This document shows, one piece after another, positions 50,913 through 59,484 of a stretch of DNA of 64,000 bases. The stretch is taken from positions 62,001 to 126,000 of the forward strand of contig NZ_JADOGI010000003.1 in NCBI RefSeq assembly GCF_015645445.1, in the 5' to 3' direction. Source of the stretch: Nonomuraea cypriaca. Lineage in GTDB: Bacteria > Actinomycetota > Actinomycetes > Streptosporangiales > Streptosporangiaceae. The notes beneath the pieces are model-generated. The model saw only the letters and a program-made list of their open reading frames with translations, ran no database searches and was not told the DNA's origin. The position numbers and the translations under genes are program-made. Positions within the stretch are counted from its first letter, which is position 1. Every line of letters starts with the position of its first letter.

Positions 50913-52352
50913 TCACGGTGCGCGGTCGACGATGCGGAAGGCGTGGACCAGGTCGTGGGTGCCGGGGCCGGGAGTCAGGAGGTTGAGGCCGAGCAGGCGT
51001 TCTGCGGTGCGCAGGCGGGCCCGTACCGTGGCGCGGCTGATGCCGAGGACTCGGGCGGTCCGCTGGGCGTCCGTGTCGGCCTCGACCCAGGCTCGCAGCG
51101 TCTCCACGACGGCGCGGTCGTCATGGAGGGGTTTGAGGAAGGCGCGGGCCCAGCCGACTGCCTCCTCGGTGGTGAGCAGGCCGTCCAGCGAGGGCACCGG
51201 CGTGACCTCGCCGACCGGCGGCGGAACGTCGCCGACGGCCAGGGCCAGGGCGAGTTCGGCACGGTCGTGTGCCCTGTGCAGGTCCAGGCCGAGGGCCTGC
51301 TCGACCTGACGCAGGTGAGAGGTGACCGTGTTGCGGCTGATGCCGAGCAGCCGCGCCACTCCGGAGCGGGGGAAGGCCAGGGCGAGGCGGGCCACGTCGT
51401 GGGTGAGCCGGGGCGCCGAGCCGATCGGCCGCAGGGTTGCCCCGGCCCAGGCGAGCGCCGGCCGCCGGGGGAGCACCCTGGCCAGTGACGCGTGGCCCTG
51501 GTAGGTGGCGACCCGTCCCGGCAGCTGACGCGCGACGGCCAGAGCGTGCCGGGCCTGGTCGTACGCCTCCGCCGTCGCCGCCAAGGGGTGCGGGACGCTG
51601 ATGCCGAGCTCGTAGCCCGGGTTGTCGCGCACCAGCGCCGACACGAGCGCGCTCAGGTCACCGTGCTCTTGCGCCTCGTCCTCGGGGACGAGACAGATGA
51701 GGTGGTCGTCGTAGACCGGGCAGCGCACCATCAGGCCCCTGCCGTGATAGCCCAGCTCGTCCTGGTACGTGTCGGCCAGCCGGACACGGTCCTGCGGCGG
51801 GCACCGTAACAAGTGCACGCGCACGGCATCGGCCTCCAGCAACGGAGGGACGGACCCGGCCGTCATCCGGCGGGCCATGGTGACGTCGGCCGCCATCAGC
51901 GCCATGAAGATCGCCAGCCGGTGCCGTTCCGCCATCCACTGGTAGCGGCCGGCGAGGTCGTCGGCGTGCCGCAGCCGCCGCACGACGTCCAGCACGACGC
52001 CGGCGTGGGAGGCGAGCGCGCTCGCCTCGCGGGTGAGCGGCGACGCGCCCGCCACCACCAGCACCGCGCGCGGCACGCGCCGGCCCAGCGCCTCACACTG
52101 CACCTGCAGGTCGCCCGCCCGCGTGGCGACGGCGCGCACCCGTCCGTCCGCCACCTGCGCCAGCACCAGCCGGAGCGCGGCGATCGTGCCGGGTGTGAGG
52201 CCCGCCGTCGACGCCTCCACCCTTCCGCGCTCGTCCACCACGGCGATGTGCGCGCCGGTCTGCCGCCGCAGCCAGTCGACGAGCCGCTGCGGAGTCAGGT
52301 CGGCGCCCTGGAACGCGAACAGCCTCAGCTGCCGCAGTAACTCGTCGAGCAT
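50913..52352 (-). CDS. PucR family transcriptional regulator
   Basis: A 479-residue regulator with an N-terminal sensor-like region (HIAVVDERGRVEASTAGL, PRAVLVVAGASPL), a GGDEF-like middle domain (about 180-300, with SVPHPLAATAEAYDQARHAL) and two helix-turn-helix segments: SGVARLLGISRNTVTSHLRQ around 355-380 and DAQRTARVLGISRATVRARL near the C-terminus (PF13556-type). Having two such motifs is unusual; family members normally have one. It is convergent with the secreted protein gene and divergent from the lipoprotein stub, whose region it may control. Confidence 0.85.
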   Translation of the reverse strand: MLDELLRQLRLFAFQGADLTPQRLVDWLRRQTGAHIAVVDERGRVEASTAGLTPGTIAALRLVLAQVADGRVRAVATRAGDLQVQCEALGRRVPRAVLVVAGASPLTREASALASHAGVVLDVVRRLRHADDLAGRYQWMAERHRLAIFMALMAADVTMARRMTAGSVPPLLEADAVRVHLLRCPPQDRVRLADTYQDELGYHGRGLMVRCPVYDDHLICLVPEDEAQEHGDLSALVSALVRDNPGYELGISVPHPLAATAEAYDQARHALAVARQLPGRVATYQGHASLARVLPRRPALAWAGATLRPIGSAPRLTHDVARLALAFPRSGVARLLGISRNTVTSHLRQVEQALGLDLHRAHDRAELALALAVGDVPPPVGEVTPVPSLDGLLTTEEAVGWARAFLKPLHDDRAVVETLRAWVEADTDAQRTARVLGISRATVRARLRTAERLLGLNLLTPGPGTHDLVHAFRIVDRAP

Positions 52353-52593
52353 TTACGGATTTCCTCGGCAGGCGACGACGTGAAGCTCTTTCACGCCAAC
52401 GTCCTAGCACCAACCCACCGTGAAGACACACGTTTCCCCATAACGCGGGAACGCGGATTTCACCGTGCACCGTGCGCACCCGACCGTGCCCGGCTGAGCA
52501 CTGTGCGCATTGCCCTGTTTCCGCCGCTGCTCTTACCGTCCTCTTTCGCCGGTGGTGATGAAACGGCAGTGCCGCTGACGGAGAGGGAAACTC

Positions 52594-52779
52594 ATGGCCA
52601 GGACCTCTTTCAACGCCGCCGCCCTGGTGCCGGTCGTCCTGGCCGCGGCTTGCGGGGGCGGCGACCAGGCGGCGGCACCCCGACCCACGACGGCGCCCTC
52701 CACAACGGCACGGCCAGTCCGGAAAGGGCCGCACGGCCTTGCGGATCTCCCCTCGCGGCCGGGCGAAAGTCTGAGGTGA
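52594..52779 (+). CDS. 61-aa lipoprotein, possibly a truncated stub
   Basis: ATG 52594 is preceded by GAGAGGGAAA. A short signal ends in the lipobox VLAAACGGG, followed by a Pro/Thr-rich stretch and a charged end (KGPHGLADLPSRPGESLR). The mature part is too short for a folded domain, so this may be only the head of a longer lipoprotein whose body has been deleted. It ends 7 bases before the next gene and could be co-transcribed with it. Confidence 0.5.
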   Translation: MARTSFNAAALVPVVLAAACGGGDQAAAPRPTTAPSTTARPVRKGPHGLADLPSRPGESLR

Positions 52780-52786
52780 TCGAGCG

Positions 52787-53605
52787 ATGTCCGACAGCCT
52801 GATACTCCGATCGGACGAGACCGCCGACGTCGTCGACTCGACCAACGAGGTCCGAGACCACGTCGTCCGTACGCTGGCCGGCTACATCGAACTGTCGGCC
52901 ACCATGCGCGAATTCGAGGACGCGTTCAGCACGCAGGTCCTGCACAAAGCCCACCGGCTGCACGAGCTGATCGAGGAGCGCAGGCGCCTGGAAGGCGAGT
53001 GCGAACGCATCAGGAAGACGATCGAGCGCGGCGGCTACTCCCGCGCCGAGGAGCTCGAGAACGACGTGCGCGCGGTGCTCGCGCCGCCCGGCGACGAGGA
53101 CGAGGCAGGCGGCGGGCCACCGATCGCCGACAGGCCGCCCGCCGACCTCGATGACGATCTCGACGCCGCCATGAAGGAGGGGATCGTCCGGGCGTTCAAA
53201 CACGTCGTCCTGCCCCGTGTGCATGCGGACACCTCGGACACCCCGTACTCGATTTTCGAGGTGGCCTACTCCGCGTACAAATCCCAGGATTACGTGATCA
53301 TGGAGGCTTTCGTCATTCAGTACCGCGGTGCGGTCGGCCCGTCGGGGAAGAGCGGTGTGCTCCTGACACGCGCGCAGTTGGTGAGCCGCCTGGCGGAATA
53401 CCGGGCGGCCGCTCAGCGGCTGGACGCCCGTTACCAGGCGTTGCGCCGGAACACCACTGAGGAGGAACTGCGCGCCCCGGAGCAGACCCTCCTGAGGATG
53501 CGCGGGCAGAACGAGAAGTTCCGGCAGGCCATCCTCGCGGAGAACGAGCGCCTGCGCGAACTCCGCCTGCGCCTCCAGGCCCTGGCCGAAGGGACGGTCC
53601 GATGA
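52787..53605 (+). CDS. Unknown coiled-coil protein coupled to a beta-propeller gene
   Basis: A 272-residue cytoplasmic protein with no recognised domain. Coiled-coil stretches are predicted at about residues 40-75 (KAHRLHELIEERRRLEGECE) and 205-270 (LLRMRGQNEKFRQAILAENE, LRELRLRLQALAEG). The middle has an acidic Pro-rich linker and a conserved-looking segment (IVRAFKHVVLPRVHADTSDT, YSIFEVAYSAYKSQDYVIME). GAGGTG lies before ATG 52787. Its stop overlaps the start of the propeller gene (ATGA), so the two products are probably made in fixed ratio and may form a complex. Confidence 0.75.
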   Translation: MSDSLILRSDETADVVDSTNEVRDHVVRTLAGYIELSATMREFEDAFSTQVLHKAHRLHELIEERRRLEGECERIRKTIERGGYSRAEELENDVRAVLAPPGDEDEAGGGPPIADRPPADLDDDLDAAMKEGIVRAFKHVVLPRVHADTSDTPYSIFEVAYSAYKSQDYVIMEAFVIQYRGAVGPSGKSGVLLTRAQLVSRLAEYRAAAQRLDARYQALRRNTTEEELRAPEQTLLRMRGQNEKFRQAILAENERLRELRLRLQALAEGTVR

Positions 53606-54693
53606 AGGGATTCCTGCGGAGACGCTCCTCCGTCCCGGCCGAGCGCGGCAACGTACGCGAGCTCATGCGCCGGTTCCTCGCCGAGGACGACGATGACGAC
53701 GCGCTGGAGTGGGACGCGCTGACCACCGAGCACGGCCTGCCGCACACCTGGATCTACGACGTGTTCCAGGACACCTCGGGCCGCATGTGGGTCGGCACCT
53801 GGGGCGGCGGCCTCGCCGTACACGAGCGGGACCGCTGGCGGGTGTTCACCCGCCGGCATGGGCTGGCCAGCGACGCGGTCACCTGCGTCAGACAGGACCG
53901 GCACGGCCGCATCTGGGCCGCCACCGACGCAGGACTGAACCGCCTGGAGGGCGACCGCTTCGTCGACGCCGGGCTGACCGGCAACAGCATCCTCACCTTG
54001 TGCTTCGACCGGCAGCACCACCTCTGGGCGGGCTGCTGGCGCGCGACACACACCGGCGGCGGCCTGTACAGGTTCGACGGCACGACGTGGCGGACGTTCT
54101 CCGTCCGGGACGGCGCGCCCGGCCTGGAGATTCTGAAGGTCTTCGAGGACTCGAAGGGTCGCATCTGGGCCGGCACGTACGACCACGGCCGGGGAGCGGG
54201 CGTCGGTTGCTGGGACGGGCGGCGCTGGCGGCGCTTCACCCGCCGCGACGGGCTGATCAACGACTGCGTGTACTCGATGTTCGAGGACCCCGAGGGCCGC
54301 ATGTGGTTCGGCACCCTGGGCGGCGTCTCCATCTACGACGGCACCACCTGGCAGCGGCTGACCACACTGGACGGCCTGGTTGACGACCGCGTGTACGCGA
54401 TGTCCATCGACGCCGACAAGAAGATGTGGTTCGGCACCGAGGGCGGGGTGAGCCGCTTCGACGGCACCACCTGGCAGTCGTTCACCCGCGACAGCGGCCT
54501 GGTGGAGAATCTGGTGCGCACCATCACCCAGGATCGCGACGGCACCCTGTGGTTCGGCACGTACCCCTATGCGAGGGGCAGGGGCGGCATCAGCCGCGCC
54601 CGCCGACGCCCTTCCGACCCCACCGCGCTCGCCGAGCGCGCACTGCGTTACCTGCCGCCCCGCCCGCAGCCCCCTGGACGGCTGGAGCGCTGA
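53602..54693 (+). CDS. Cytoplasmic seven-bladed Reg_prop-like beta-propeller
   Basis: A 363-residue protein built almost entirely of seven repeats with the two-component-regulator propeller pattern (xxEDxxGRxWxGTxxGG): VFQDTSGRMWVGTWGGG, VRQDRHGRIWAATDAG, a divergent third blade, VFEDSKGRIWAGTYDHG, MFEDPEGRMWFGTLGG, MSIDADKKMWFGTEGG and ITQDRDGTLWFGT. Such repeats normally form the sensor of membrane histidine kinases, typically as two propellers; here a single propeller is free-standing, with no signal peptide, no membrane helix and no kinase. A short basic head and an acidic stretch (AEDDDDDAL) precede it. Partner recognition, perhaps of the coiled-coil protein upstream, is the natural guess. 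Confidence 0.8.
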   Translation: MKGFLRRRSSVPAERGNVRELMRRFLAEDDDDDALEWDALTTEHGLPHTWIYDVFQDTSGRMWVGTWGGGLAVHERDRWRVFTRRHGLASDAVTCVRQDRHGRIWAATDAGLNRLEGDRFVDAGLTGNSILTLCFDRQHHLWAGCWRATHTGGGLYRFDGTTWRTFSVRDGAPGLEILKVFEDSKGRIWAGTYDHGRGAGVGCWDGRRWRRFTRRDGLINDCVYSMFEDPEGRMWFGTLGGVSIYDGTTWQRLTTLDGLVDDRVYAMSIDADKKMWFGTEGGVSRFDGTTWQSFTRDSGLVENLVRTITQDRDGTLWFGTYPYARGRGGISRARRRPSDPTALAERALRYLPPRPQPPGRLER

Positions 54694-54879
54694 GGCGTGT
54701 CCCGCCTGTCAGGAGAACGCTCTACGATGTCGAGGACATCAGCTTCATCAAGCACGACCCCGACAGGCTCAACCTGCGAGACGATCACGCGCGCCGTTAC
54801 CGGCACCGTCGACGTCGACTGTCCCGGCCGCCGGCACCTGTTCTTCTTCGTCCGCGTCAAGCCCCGCTACCAGGAATGA

Positions 54880-55089
54880 CGTCGGCCGGAGCGAGCACCT
54901 CGCGCGGTAGACCACCAAGAGCCGCCGCAGGCACTCGATCGGGCCAACGCCGAACTGACCAAGTCGGGCGTGCCGGTCGACCTGACGCGGCTCAAGCCCG
55001 AACAGCTCGAGCCGCTCGTGGAACACCTCGACGAGTTGACCGTGGAGGTCGACGGGCCCGATCGCCAGGTGCGTGTCTTCTGCGAGTAG
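54880..55089 (+). pseudogene. C-terminal gene fragment of unknown family
   Basis: An open segment without a start reads ALDRANAELTKSGVPVDLTR, then LEPLVEHLDELTVEVDG and RQVRVFCE before TAG 55087-55089. The ending resembles tails of small actinobacterial proteins with a conserved -TVDVxxxxxxVRVFxE end, a type I cannot name with confidence. It has no ribosome-binding site or start. Confidence 0.35.
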
Positions 55090-55383
55090 GCGCCGTCCCG
55101 TTGGACGGACCCCCGAGAGGACGCTGGAACACCCTCCCGAAGCCGCGAGTGGGAACGGCTGACCAACGCCTTCGATCGCGTCACGGGCGACGAGCCGTGA
55201 CGACGGGCCCGCGATCCACGTGCGGGGGCTGGAGAAAGTCAGACAAGACGCTGCAGGTGCCGCGCGCTGCCGCGTCGGGAGGCGCGCCAGGCCGGCGGAT
55301 GTCCCGGCGGCGATCAGGTCTGCCGCTGTGTCGTGTCAGCACGGCAACGGCCCGGTATCAGCGCGACCGGCGATGGTGGATGC

Positions 55384-55491
55384 CATGAACAGTTCAGCGA
55401 TTGCGGCGCTCGTCGCCGCCGGCGCTCCCGCCGCGTCCGCGACGGCGAAGCCGAAGATCCAACTCGCGTTGACGCAGCCTGTCATCCCCTG
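55384..55491 (+). CDS. Possible 35-aa peptide
   Basis: MNSSAIAALVAAGAPAASAT followed by AKPKIQLALTQPVIP is a short Ala-rich frame with a weak signal-like start. There is no convincing ribosome-binding site. Most likely chance or a fragment within the debris region. Confidence 0.15.
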
Positions 55492-55576
55492 AGGGGGCGG
55501 CGGGCTCGCTCACGAGCAGCGGTCAGGTCGCCCGCACCCACATGCTTACGCCCCCCGATCACACCTCAGCTATTCG

Positions 55577-55626
55577 GTGTTGCTAAGTACCGGTAGTCAG
55601 TGTTACTTTGTACCAGTAGTTAGCAA
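55577..55626. promoter_or_regulatory. Probable PadR operator: direct and inverted repeats
   Basis: Two 21-base direct repeats, GTGTTRCTWWGTACCRGTAGT (55577-55597 and 55600-55620), are spaced 23 bases apart. In addition TTGCTAAGTAC (55580-55590) and GTAGTTAGCAA (55616-55626) form an outer inverted repeat with one mismatch. The AT-rich block lies 25 bases before the PadR start at 55651 and probably binds two PadR dimers. Confidence 0.65.
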
Positions 55627-55650
55627 TGCTGAGTAGCTGAGGGGGTGACG

Positions 55651-55980
55651 ATGGGCAAGCAGTTGACGGAGATGCTCAAGGGAACGCTGGAGGGCATCGT
55701 CCTGGCGATCCTGTCCGGCCGGTCCGCCTACGGCTACGAGATCACGGCGTGGCTGCGGGATCAGGGCTTCTCCGACATCGCCGAGGGCACCATTTACGCG
55801 CTGCTGGTCCGGGTCGAGCAGCGCGGCCTGGTCGACGTGGAGAAGGTCCCGTCCGAGAAGGGGCCACCGCGCAAGGTGTATTCCCTCAACGCTCAGGGAC
55901 GGGCGTATCTCGAAGAGTTCTGGAGGACCTGGAGCTTCCTGGCCGAGAGGCTCGAACAGCTCCGCGAAGGAGGTAAGTAG
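55651..55980 (+). CDS. PadR family transcriptional regulator
   Basis: A 109-residue winged-helix repressor: MLKGTLEGIVLAILSGRSAY, YEITAWLRDQGFSDIAEGTI and RVEQRGLVDVEKVPSEKG followed by RKVYSLNAQGRAYLEEFW are the family's helix-turn-helix, wing and dimerisation segments. ATG 55651 is chosen for AGGGGG 7 bases upstream; GTG 55645 is possible. It heads an operon with DUF1048, an ABC exporter and a P450, a typical drug-responsive PadR arrangement, and should bind the repeats at 55577-55626. Confidence 0.9.
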   Translation: MGKQLTEMLKGTLEGIVLAILSGRSAYGYEITAWLRDQGFSDIAEGTIYALLVRVEQRGLVDVEKVPSEKGPPRKVYSLNAQGRAYLEEFWRTWSFLAERLEQLREGGK

Positions 55981-55982
55981 AC

Positions 55983-56396
55983 ATGGCCACAGGGTCGAAC
56001 GAGCCGAAGAGCCGCTACCTGCAGTACCTGGAGATCGTCACCGGGTCGCTGGAGGACAAGCGGCGCTACCGGCAGTACAAAGCGCGCATCAAGCGGCTTC
56101 CCGAGAACTATCGCACGGCGGTCGAAGCGCTGGAGCGGTACCTGATGCACTTCGGGCCGGCGGACGGCGCCGGCGCGATGTCGATGTATGAGGACCTGGC
56201 CGATCTGTTCGAACAGAGCGCGGCCGACGGCACCCCGATCCGCGACATCTTCGGGGAAGACCCCGTGGAGTTCGTCGAGGCGTTCATGGCCAACTACCCG
56301 ATCGGACAGTACAGAGCCCGCGAGCGGAACCGCTTCACCAGCGCCGTTGAGCGCGCCGCCGGGGAAAACACCGCAAGAAAGGACAGGACAGACTGA
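55983..56396 (+). CDS. DUF1048 family protein
   Basis: A 137-residue helical cytoplasmic protein starting two bases after the PadR stop. The DUF1048 pattern is visible (RYLQYLEIVTGSLEDKRRYR, RIKRLPENYRTAVEALERYL and FGEDPVEFVEAFMANYP). Such proteins usually sit beside PadR regulators and ABC exporters; a role as a sensor partner or co-regulator is inferred. It overlaps the ATPase gene at its last base (stop TGA, next ATG). Confidence 0.85.
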   Translation: MATGSNEPKSRYLQYLEIVTGSLEDKRRYRQYKARIKRLPENYRTAVEALERYLMHFGPADGAGAMSMYEDLADLFEQSAADGTPIRDIFGEDPVEFVEAFMANYPIGQYRARERNRFTSAVERAAGENTARKDRTD

Positions 56397-57202
56397 TGAC
56401 GACACAGCAAGCCCAGGCGATCCAGGTGCAAGGCCTGGAGAAGTCGTACAAGGAACTGCGGGTGCTGCGCGGCGTGGACTTCGACGTGGCGCGGGGCAGC
56501 ATCTTCGCCCTGCTCGGCTCGAACGGGGCGGGCAAGACCACGGTCGTGAAGATCCTGTCCACGCTGCTCAAGGCCGACGCGGGGAGTGCCAGCGTCAACG
56601 GCTTAGACGTCGCCACGCGACCCGCGAACGTACGGGAGTCCATCAGCCTCACCGGGCAGTTCGCCGCCGTCGACGAGATCCTCAGCGGTCGGGAGAACCT
56701 GGTGCTGGTCGCCCGGCTGCGCCACCTCAAGAATCCGGGCACGATCGCCGACGAGCTGCTCAAGCGTTTCTCGCTGACCGACGCGGCAGCGCGGAAGGTG
56801 TCGACGTATTCCGGTGGCATGCGCCGCCGCCTCGACATCGCGATGAGCCTCATCGGCAACCCGCCGGTCGTCTTCCTCGACGAGCCGACGACCGGGCTCG
56901 ACCCCCAGGCGCGCATCGAGGTGTGGCAGGCCGTCAGGGAACTCGCCGGCCGGGGCACGACGGTGCTGCTCACGACGCAGTATCTGGACGAGGCCGAACA
57001 ACTCGCCGACCGGATCGCGATCCTGCACGAGGGCCGGATCATCGTCAACGGCACCCTCGCCGAGCTCAAGCAGCTGCTCCCGCCCGCGAAGGTCGAATAC
57101 GTCGAGAAGCAACCGACCCTGGAGGACGTCTTCCTCGCCCTCGTCGGTGCCGACGGCAAGGACGGCGACGCCGGCAATCACCGCATCTCGGCACGCAAGT
57201 AA
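56396..57202 (+). CDS. ABC-2 type exporter ATP-binding protein (DrrA-like)
   Basis: A 268-residue ATPase with Walker A GSNGAGKTT, Q-loop SLTGQFAAVDE, signature YSGGMRRRLDIAMSL, Walker B VVFLDEPTTGLDP and switch TTQYLDEAEQL. The C-terminal region (PTLEDVFLALVG) is the DrrA-type tail. Its first residues, MTTQQAQAIQVQGLEKS, reappear at the start of the DUF1707 chimera at 59485, suggesting that a paralogous exporter once lay there. It energises the permease 9 bases downstream. Confidence 0.93.
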   Translation: MTTQQAQAIQVQGLEKSYKELRVLRGVDFDVARGSIFALLGSNGAGKTTVVKILSTLLKADAGSASVNGLDVATRPANVRESISLTGQFAAVDEILSGRENLVLVARLRHLKNPGTIADELLKRFSLTDAAARKVSTYSGGMRRRLDIAMSLIGNPPVVFLDEPTTGLDPQARIEVWQAVRELAGRGTTVLLTTQYLDEAEQLADRIAILHEGRIIVNGTLAELKQLLPPAKVEYVEKQPTLEDVFLALVGADGKDGDAGNHRISARK

Positions 57203-57211
57203 GGAACAACA

Positions 57212-57973
57212 ATGACCAAGCATTTCTTCGGCGACACCGCCGTCCTGCTGGGACGCTCCCTGCGCCACATCACGCGCAGCATGGACACCATCGTCACGAC
57301 CGCGGTCATGCCGATCGCCATGATGCTGATGTTCGTCTACGTGTTCGGCGGCGCGATCAACACAGGGTCGGACTCGTACGTGAACTACCTGCTGCCCGGC
57401 ATTCTGTTGATCACGGTCGCTTCGGGCATCGCCTACACCGCATTCCGGCTGTTCATGGACATGAAGGGCGGCATCTTCGAGCGATTCCAGTCCATGCCGA
57501 TCGCGCGGTCGTCCGTGCTGTGGGCACACGTGCTGACCTCGCTGGTCGCCAATCTGATCTCGCTCGTGGTCGTCGTGCTCGTCGCCCTGCTCATGGGCTT
57601 CCGCTCGGGGGCGGGAGTGCTCGCGTGGCTGTCGGTGGCCGGCATCCTGATCCTTTTCACGCTGGCGCTGACGTGGATCGCCGTCATCCCCGGTCTCACC
57701 GCGAAGTCCGTGGACGGCGCGAGCGCGTTCTCCTACCCGCTCATCTTCCTGCCGTTCCTCAGCTCGGCCTTCGTGCCCACCGACACCATGCCCGGCCCGC
57801 TGCGCGTCTTCGCCGAGCACCAGCCGGTGACCTCTATCGTCAACGCCATTCGCAACCTGTTCGCCCAGCAGCCGGTCGGCACCGACATCTGGATCGCCCT
57901 CGCCTGGTGCGTCGGCATCCTCATCGTCTCGTACGTCTTCGCCATGACCACCTACCGCCGCAAGATCTCCTAG
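57212..57973 (+). CDS. ABC-2 type exporter permease (DrrB-like)
   Basis: A 253-residue membrane protein with six predicted helices (for example TAVMPIAMMLMFVYVFGGAI and LLPGILLITVASGIAYTAFR) and the ABC-2 signature region ending FLPFLSSAFVPTDTMPGPL, LRVFAEHQPVTSIVNAIRNL. With the ATPase it should export a hydrophobic compound such as an antibiotic. Confidence 0.93.
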   Translation: MTKHFFGDTAVLLGRSLRHITRSMDTIVTTAVMPIAMMLMFVYVFGGAINTGSDSYVNYLLPGILLITVASGIAYTAFRLFMDMKGGIFERFQSMPIARSSVLWAHVLTSLVANLISLVVVVLVALLMGFRSGAGVLAWLSVAGILILFTLALTWIAVIPGLTAKSVDGASAFSYPLIFLPFLSSAFVPTDTMPGPLRVFAEHQPVTSIVNAIRNLFAQQPVGTDIWIALAWCVGILIVSYVFAMTTYRRKIS

Positions 57974-57991
57974 GCCGTGAGAGGAACGACC

Positions 57992-59191
57992 ATGGAACAC
58001 ACCGTCACGACGATGCCGACCGCGCGTCAGCCCGGCTGTCCCTTCGACCCGCCCAAGGAGCTGATCCGGGCCCGCGAGCAGAGCCCGATCATCCGCTACC
58101 CCTTCCCCGACGGGCACCAGGGCTGGCTGATCACCGGATACGACCTGGTCCGATCGGTGCTGGCCGACCCGCGGTTCAGCTCGCGCAAGGAGCTCATGCG
58201 CCACCATCCGACCATCGACTACGGCGACATCGAAGTGCCCCCGGCGCCGCCCGGCGAGTTCCTGCTCATGGACGAGCCCCAGCACAGCCGCTACCGCAAG
58301 CCGCTGGTGGGCAAGTTCACCGTCCGCCGGATGCGGCTGCTCACCGAGCGCGTCGAGCAGATCACCGCCGACCATCTGGACGCGATGGAGAAGGCCGGCC
58401 CGCCGGCGGACCTGGTGACCGCGTTCGCCAAGCCCGTCCCCGCCATCGTGATCTGTGAGCTGCTTGGGGTGCCGTACGAGGACCGGGGCTCCTTCCAGGA
58501 GAACATCGACAAGTTCCTCGGCGGAGAGGTCAGCGACGAGGAGCTGATCGCGGCCTACACCGCGACCCAGACCTACCTCGCCGAGCTGGTGGCCGCCAAA
58601 CGCGCCAACCCCACCGACGACCTGCTCAGCGACCTGCTCGACAGCGACCTGACCGACGAGGAGCTGCAGGGGATGGCCCTGATCCTGCTGTCGGCCGGGT
58701 TCGACACCACCGCGAACATGCTGGCCCTGGGCACCTTCGCGCTGCTGCAGAACCCGGACCAGCTGGCCGCGCTGCGCGCCGACCCCACGCTCGCCGACCA
58801 GGCCGTGGAAGAGCTGCTGCGATATCTGAGCGTCGCCAAGCAGTTCTACAGGATCACGCTGGAGGACGTCGAGCTGGGCGGCCACACCATAACGGCCGGT
58901 ACGACGCTCATCCTGTCCCTCAACACCGCCAACCGCGACCCCGAGCGCTTCACCGACCCCCACGTGCTCGACCTGCGCAGGCAGGACGGCGGCCACCTGG
59001 CCTTCAGCCACGGCATCCACCAGTGCCTGGGCCAGCAACTCGCCCGCGTCGAGATGCGCGTCGCCTTGCCCGCCCTCCTCAACCGCTTCCCCACACTGCG
59101 CCTGGCCGTACCTGCAGAAGAGGTCGCCCTGCGCCCGGAGACCGCCGACATCTACGGCGTCAAGAGCCTCCCGGTCACCTGGAACGCGTGA
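57992..59191 (+). CDS. Cytochrome P450
   Basis: A 399-residue bacterial class I P450. Landmarks in order are the C-helix HSRYRKPLVGKFTVRRM (heme-propionate Arg/His area), I-helix LSAGFDTTANM (D in place of the more usual E of the acid-alcohol pair), K-helix ExxR in VEELLRYL, and the heme-binding FSHGIHQCLGQQLAR with its Cys ligand. ATG 57992 follows GAGAGGAAC; GTG 57977 is possible. As the last gene of the PadR operon it may modify the exported or sensed compound. It needs a ferredoxin partner encoded elsewhere. Confidence 0.92.
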   Translation: MEHTVTTMPTARQPGCPFDPPKELIRAREQSPIIRYPFPDGHQGWLITGYDLVRSVLADPRFSSRKELMRHHPTIDYGDIEVPPAPPGEFLLMDEPQHSRYRKPLVGKFTVRRMRLLTERVEQITADHLDAMEKAGPPADLVTAFAKPVPAIVICELLGVPYEDRGSFQENIDKFLGGEVSDEELIAAYTATQTYLAELVAAKRANPTDDLLSDLLDSDLTDEELQGMALILLSAGFDTTANMLALGTFALLQNPDQLAALRADPTLADQAVEELLRYLSVAKQFYRITLEDVELGGHTITAGTTLILSLNTANRDPERFTDPHVLDLRRQDGGHLAFSHGIHQCLGQQLARVEMRVALPALLNRFPTLRLAVPAEEVALRPETADIYGVKSLPVTWNA

Positions 59192-59484
59192 CACGAGCCG
59201 ATGACAGGCGAGGGCGCGTACGGCCCCCTCACCGCTGTGACTGACGGAACCGACGCCGGCCATGTCCGCCTTCGACGCCGGCGCGCTCGCCGGAGCACAC
59301 GCCGACCTCGCCGACCTCGCCAACGCCTCCGCGAGCGGTGGCGGTGACGACGCCGGGCACGGTTGACGGAACTCCAGGAGGCGCGCTACAGAGGTGACAG
59401 ACCGGCACGACATCCCCCGTGTCGGCGTCGTTGACCGCCTGCGGCGGGGAGTGACACCGCCACGGGCCAACAAGGGAGACCCCG

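Larger units (their letters stand above)
54694..55650. other. Debris region with short gene fragments
   Basis: About 950 bases contain no complete gene. Short protein-like pieces in different frames include TLYDVEDISFIKHDPDRLNL (about 54720-54780), VDVDCPGRRHLFFFVRVKPR (about 54815-54879), a tail at 54880-55089 and EWERLTNAFDRVTGDEP (about 55150-55200). They look like relics of two or three genes joined by deletions. The last 70 bases hold the PadR operator. Confidence 0.45.
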
